From contig NZ_UYZZ01000010.1 in the NCBI RefSeq assembly GCF_900626095.1, forward strand, positions 27,003 through 91,002: DNA of 64,000 bases, written 5' to 3'. The stretch is from Clostridium rectalis. Lineage in GTDB: Bacteria; Bacillota; Clostridia; Clostridiales; Clostridiaceae. The notes below the pieces were generated by a model that ran no database searches, was not told where the DNA came from, and was given only the letters and a program-made list of their open reading frames with translations. A program made the position numbers and the translations under genes. How positions within the stretch are numbered: position 1 is the stretch's first letter; each line of letters starts with the position of its first letter. Shown here piece after piece: positions 63,429 to 64,000 of the stretch.

Positions 63429-63848
63429 ATGGGAAAAACTATAGAAGAAATAAAAATAGGTGATAAAGCATATATAGAAAAAACTATTAGTGAAACAGAT
63501 GTATACCTTTTTGCAGGCATAACAGGAGACTTAAATCCTGCACATATAAACCAAGTACAATCAGAGAAAACTATGTTTAAGGGAAGGATTGCTCATGGGG
63601 TTTTGGTGTCTGGGTTAATATCCGCAGTATTAGGCATGCAACTTCCGGGTACAGGAACCATATATTTAGAGCAAAGTTTAAAGTTTATAGCTCCAGTTAG
63701 AATTGGTGATACAATAAAAGCTGAAGTTGAGGTAATAGAAATTTTAAAGGAAAGAAACAGGGTTAAATTAAAAACTACGTGTATTAACCAAGATGGAACT
63801 ATAGTTATATCAGGACAGGCTTTAGTAATGCCCCCAAAGCATGTCTAA
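63429..63848 (+). CDS. MaoC-family (R)-enoyl-CoA hydratase (PhaJ-like)
   Basis: A 139-residue single hot-dog hydratase. The catalytic Asp and His are in AGITGDLNPAHIN; AHGVLVSGLISAVLG and YLEQSLKFIAPVRIGDTI are typical of PhaJ. It interconverts (R)-3-hydroxyacyl-CoA and trans-2-enoyl-CoA. Between permease and acyl-CoA dehydrogenase genes it would dehydrate the activated acid. Start ATG after GAGGAGG. Confidence 0.9.
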   Translation: MGKTIEEIKIGDKAYIEKTISETDVYLFAGITGDLNPAHINQVQSEKTMFKGRIAHGVLVSGLISAVLGMQLPGTGTIYLEQSLKFIAPVRIGDTIKAEVEVIEILKERNRVKLKTTCINQDGTIVISGQALVMPPKHV

Positions 63849-63888
63849 ATAGGTTAATTATTTAACAAGAATGAGGAGGTAAGAGTAA

Positions 63889-64000
63889 ATGAATTTTGCA
63901 TTAACTAGAGAACAAGAATTTGTAAAACAAATGGTAAAAGAATTTGCTGAAAATGAAGTAAAGCCAATAGCAGCAGAAATTGATGAAACTGAAAGATTCC
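63889..64000 (+). CDS. Acyl-CoA dehydrogenase, N-terminal end (partial)
   Basis: The first 37 residues (MNFALTREQEFVKQMVKEFAENEVKPIAAEIDET, then ERF) match the N-terminal helix of short-chain acyl-CoA dehydrogenases such as clostridial butyryl-CoA dehydrogenase. The gene runs off the window. AGGAGG lies upstream of the ATG, 40 bases after the hydratase. Electron-transfer flavoprotein genes would be expected beyond the edge. Confidence 0.85.
   Translation, partial: MNFALTREQEFVKQMVKEFAENEVKPIAAEIDETERF

Overview
The window is AT-rich, densely coded DNA with strong GGAGG-type ribosome binding sites, frequent GTG/TTG starts and U-tailed hairpin terminators. Its genes (spmAB, class III ribonucleotide reductase, ferredoxin, rnmV/rsmA, T-box controlled aminoacyl-tRNA synthetases, B12-dependent glycerol fermentation) point to a strictly anaerobic, spore-forming Clostridium (sensu stricto). 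I cannot name the species from sequence alone.

Layout. 1-2.7 kb: end of spmA, spmB, a MATE exporter on the minus strand and a family-4 uracil-DNA glycosylase. 2.7-8.8 kb: the conserved firmicute block T-box/metG, tatD, a YabE-like 3D/G5 protein, rnmV, rsmA. 8.9-16.4 kb: clostridial surface or unknown proteins, lgt, Mrp ATPase, ferredoxin, a GAF-GGDEF protein and a DUF3048 lipoprotein. 16.7-24.4 kb: nrdDG, a cyanophycin-synthetase-like Mur ligase, ArsR, a metallo-hydrolase, murI with a terminator-bearing leader, and a DUF3870 protein. 24.5-34.2 kb: T-box/ileS, a CcpA-like LacI regulator, a 1341-residue helicase-nuclease and a broken MgtC gene. 34.3-44.7 kb: the glycerol/1,3-propanediol regulon: glpF, PocR-type sensor kinase, AraC-type response regulator, then dhaBCE, the reactivase pair, a split PduO and dhaT. 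Direct repeats two helical turns apart lie upstream of dhaB.

44.8-48.7 kb holds the most striking object. A mannose-1-phosphate guanylyltransferase gene is cut in two by a 2813-bp element carrying a TIM-barrel protein, a 54-residue ORF and a large serine recombinase. The junctions resolve exactly into attL and attR around an AC dinucleotide. The deduced attP is a near-perfect palindrome, and excision would restore a continuous 355-codon manC frame. It looks like a miniature, precisely excisable gene interrupter of the skin / SP-beta-spsM kind.

49.1-58.3 kb is a nucleoside scavenging operon: BMP lipoprotein, ABC ATPase, two permeases, two nucleoside hydrolases, an ADP-ribosylglycohydrolase-fold protein and its LacI regulator. 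58.4-64 kb is a sigma-54 unit: a PAS-PAS-AAA-Fis activator, three operator-like sites phased at exactly 41 bp, a -24/-12 promoter, then CoA-transferase, GntP permease, MaoC hydratase and the start of an acyl-CoA dehydrogenase. These would together take up and reduce a short 3-hydroxy acid.

No tRNA, rRNA or CRISPR array was seen.
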